The notes beneath the pieces were generated by a model that searched no databases, was not told where the DNA came from, and saw only the letters and a list, made by a program, of their open reading frames with translations. The position numbers and the translations under genes were made by a program. Shown here piece by piece: positions 60,603 to 64,000 of a stretch of 64,000 bases of DNA (position 1 is the first letter of the stretch; each line of letters starts with the position of its first letter). Location: positions 52,698,006 through 52,762,005 of the forward strand of contig NC_085047.1 in assembly GCF_963662255.1 (NCBI RefSeq), read 5' to 3'. This stretch comes from Cinclus cinclus. Lineage: Eukaryota > Chordata > Aves > Passeriformes > Cinclidae.

Positions 60603-63600
60603 CTGGAAGAGCAACACAATACATGGTTAGGCTTCACACACTATTTCCATTGTTCCTTCAATAAATCATTTTGAAAGAGAAATTATTCTAAATGTGTAGT
60701 TAATTTTCAGTGGTTTTCTGTTTGGTTTTTGATGTATATTTTGGGCCCAAGCCTCTCCTCCCCACTATCCACTCCACTCATTTTAGAGTTGGACCATGGA
60801 AATTGTTAAGTATCCAGTCACTTCAAATTGTGCTTAGAGTTTAATGCACCAGGCAAATGGTTGCAGGGATAAGATTATTTTTAGTACAAAAGAAAATTTC
60901 CCTCTTTTTTATATGCTGGTAGCTGTAGGTTCAGCTAAATCATCTTCTGTTGGATCCCAGAAGCCTGGGGTTTTCGAGCTTTCAGTGCTGTCAGGCACTG
61001 ACCCCCTGGAGAACACTGCTTTTGACCTGAGGCTTTGGAAATGGCTTCTAAATATGAGTTATGAAGTTAAAATCATGAGTGTGTAGGGAAATAGAAGTGT
61101 GTGCTTTCACATGGTGAGGGGTTTTAAATTTCATGTTTTTCGAGTATAGTAATAGGTATGGGGACAACATGGAGGATTTTGAGCATTGTCTCTTTCAGTG
61201 TTCATCTTCTTCCTTCTTCTTCATGGATTTCAGGTAGTAGTTTCTGGTTGGTCAGACTAGTGTCACACTAAGGGTCATGAGAATGTAATTATTGGGTCAA
61301 AAGTATAAATAATATAGGTGTTAATTCTCTATTGGACTATTTGTCTTTAAAAGACCTTGTAGCAGCTGCATCTTCCTCTATTTTCCTCACCTCTAGCAGG
61401 TAGCTACAAGTGCTGCTGAATGCTCTGTACTTTCTGACAAGATTTAATAAACAACCAAGCCCAAACACGAGAAAATCCATTTCCTTCGTGTACTTGTTAA
61501 TCCTGGCTCTGAGTGAAGGCAGACAAGACTAAGACAAACCACTAATTAAGTGGTGCAAAACCCCCGCTCCGCTCCTACAATCTTCCATGAAAAGAAATCT
61601 GTAATATCAAATTTTATGGAAGCAAGGAGTAGAATACTGTTCTGATTTCAACCCCCTCTCTGTCACTCCAATCTCACTGTACTGTCAAGAGTTGTAAAAT
61701 ATTAACTGCAAAATTAATTTAAACTACTCTGAGATTTCATTTAAGGCTTTTGAAAGATTTACTAGTGTTCTCTAAACTTATTTATATTTTCTTACATGGA
61801 AGAGAAAAACCTTTTTGCCTACACATTCTGCTTCTCTTCAACAGTTCACAGCTTTCTGGATCCAAATCACAGACTTTTGGACACAGTTTGTGCTGGATGG
61901 ATCCTGAGTTATTTTTGCTAGGAGTTGCTACATCATACAAGGTCCAACAGAAAGAGTTTAGTTCTTAAGGGCTTTTCCCCTTTTTTTTTTTCTTTCTTCA
62001 TATAGCTGGAGACAGTCTAATTTTAGCTGAAAATTACATATTTCCACTGACTGGAACTCTGAGGAAAAATGTCCTTGTACGTCAAGCTATTTACTGCTTT
62101 AAATATATTTCATTGACCCCCTGTGCACAGCAAGTCCAAAGGCCTGAACTACACAGAGAGCACTTAAAACAGGATATGGGGTAGCTTCCAAATGGATGCC
62201 TCTAGAAAAGCAGGTCCATGACTGCCCTAGTCCAGCCTTATGGACCCTTTTGCCCCCACCAATAAAGGCCTGCTCACAGTCTTCAGTACCATTTAGATGT
62301 AACCACTGAGGAGACAGATGTTGTCCACCATAGGGAGTGGCAGAGCTCTACAAACCGTATTTGTGCACAATTTCCTTAAATGTACAAATTTTGTAAGAGT
62401 TCAAAGGACCCCTGGGGACACTGTGTGCAGGCACAGGTACAACACCATGAGTGAGACAGGAGGCCAATCCCAAGGACTGGTTCCTTGGCACACTTGGATG
62501 TCCTTGGTGCCATGCAGCTCTGGAGCATGCTGCAGTGTGAGCACACATAGGCCAGGGCAGCACAGCCTCTTGGACAGGCTGTGATGCTTACTGAGGACCA
62601 AGGACTGCCTGGAGCTGTTTTTCTCCCAGCTCTTCTGTTTTGTTCTCATGCCCATCCTTATGCCCCACTGCATTACCCTTTGAGATGCCCATCACCCTGA
62701 GAAATGCAGATACATGGAAACATAACAAGCCTTTTCCCTTCCTCCACAACAGCAGCAGTGGTGGGGGAAGAGGCTCAAAGTCCCAAAAGCCTTCCACTGC
62801 ACTAGGAGGATGCAAGCACTTGGCCCCACAGAGGAGAAATCATGGAAGCAGCTCTTTGGCAGCAACAGCTACTCCTCCCCCCCAAGACTTTCATATGCCA
62901 AGCACCATGAAAATATGCACAGAGGAACTACAAAACTGGAAGGCAAAACAGGCACACCTTGCTGCAGGCAGTCAGCAGAGCACTGAGCTCTGCTTGTGCA
63001 ATTTCTACATCATCCTATGTGTGTATTCATTTGTCCTCAATTGTCAAGAGAAGCTCTTGACAGAGCACGGCAGAAACCCCCTCACATGTGCCCTTCGTGA
63101 GTCAAAGATCAATTCCATGGAACTATGGAAACCTGTCCCACCATACAAAAAGAAACTTCAGATTCCAGGTTTTTTCCCTACTCTGTATTAGTAAAAGTCC
63201 AGTGACCTGGAGTATCTAACTGCATAGTTACTAATGCCTTTACACAAAACCAAAGTATATTCCAAACACTTGAGGGTACACGTGAGAACAAAGTCAGAGT
63301 GATTTATCACAGGAAAAAAACACCCCTCAATCTGTTTGTAAAACATAATGTGGATAAAATTTAGCCAGGCAGGCTCCAGCCTTTGCAGGAGAAAGCTCAG
63401 CAGCCTACAGAGCCCGGCACCAGCCCCATCCTGACATCCTGTGCAGTGGAGGTGTCTGTCCCTCGCTGCCCTGGTGAGAGCCTGTGAAGGATCCACCATC
63501 ACATTGCTGTCATTGCCTAGCGGCACCAAACCACATCCTCACATGAGAAAATTAAACAGTGCTGGGATCACTGTGGATCAACCCTGAAAGCAGCAACAGG

Positions 63601-64000
63601 AAGCAAGGAAAGCCTGGGATGAAGGCCCACTGGACCAGTAGCAGTGTAGAAGTCTGCTCTATGCTGAAAGGGAAAACGGCTCACACTTCTTATCTGAGGG
63701 GGTCTCCTGGGCTCTGGCATGTGTAAACAACTGCTCCTGATAAGCTAATGCAACATTACAATCATCAGATGTGAAAACATACATGTTCACATAAAAGTGT
63801 TGTCCCGAGATTTTCTTTTCCATTTTGACCAAGGATTTAAATAAACACATTAATCTCGTTCAGTCAAATTAAATAACTCAACAGTGACATCAGTATGAGT
63901 CTGAGCACTATTGTTGCTAGTGGGAGAGTCGCCAAGACTATGTGTATAAAAGCAAAAGCTGTGCTTTGCAGACCATGTGATGTAGTCTCAGATAAGTACA
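60603..64000. other. SMAD9 upstream intron or flank
   Basis: No CpG island, exon or gene recognised. The 183-codon plus frame at 62640-63191 has no family resemblance. The SMAD9 promoter and noncoding exon probably lie beyond the window. Confidence 0.5.

Noticed and set aside
62640..63191. 183-codon plus frame near the right edge
   Set aside because: It starts at TTG and has no family resemblance or low-complexity explanation; no support beyond length.

Overview
This is vertebrate nuclear DNA, almost certainly from a bird. The dispersed repeats are mostly 3'-end fragments of CR1 LINEs carrying the CATAGAAT-type terminus, with a decayed endogenous retrovirus (ERV) and LTR-like pieces; no SINEs of mammalian type are visible. 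Coding information is split into short exons with GT/AG introns, and there is one strong CpG island. I found no bacterial features, tRNA, rRNA or CRISPR array.

Two real protein-coding genes were found, arranged tail to tail. RFXAP (plus strand, three coding exons, 21142-26305) encodes a subunit of the RFX complex that controls MHC class II promoters. SMAD9 (minus strand, six coding exons, 60389 down to 39226) encodes the BMP receptor-regulated SMAD8/9. The same pair is neighbouring in human 13q13. Every SMAD9 exon joins in phase, giving 1407 nt, 468 codons plus stop. RFXAP joins in phase to 218 codons from its first ATG.

Layout. 1-20.2 kb: AT-rich intergenic DNA with four CR1 remnants on minus and one on plus, and no gene that I recognise. 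About 20.18-20.89 kb: an LTR-like segment directly against the RFXAP CpG island (about 20.9-21.66 kb). 21.1-26.3 kb: RFXAP. 26.5-29.3 kb: a nested repeat block, with an LTR-like unit carrying TATA and AATAAA on minus, a CR1 insertion, then a broken RNase H-integrase part of an ERV pol on minus. 29.3-35.6 kb: probable RFXAP 3' UTR or intergenic DNA with CR1 fragments. 35.6-39.2 kb: probable SMAD9 3' UTR. 39.2-60.6 kb: SMAD9. 60.6-64 kb: SMAD9 first intron or upstream DNA; its 5' noncoding exon and promoter are not recognisable here and probably lie beyond the window.

The most interesting points are regulatory. RFXAP has conserved-looking coding sequence upstream of its first ATG, with CTG codons in good context. 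SMAD9 exon 4 carries the PPPPY motif, can be skipped in frame, has a second in-frame donor 27 nt downstream, and sits against a polypyrimidine microsatellite. A 32-codon uORF precedes the SMAD9 start. An LTR abuts the RFXAP promoter. I found no evidence for a wholly new biological system.
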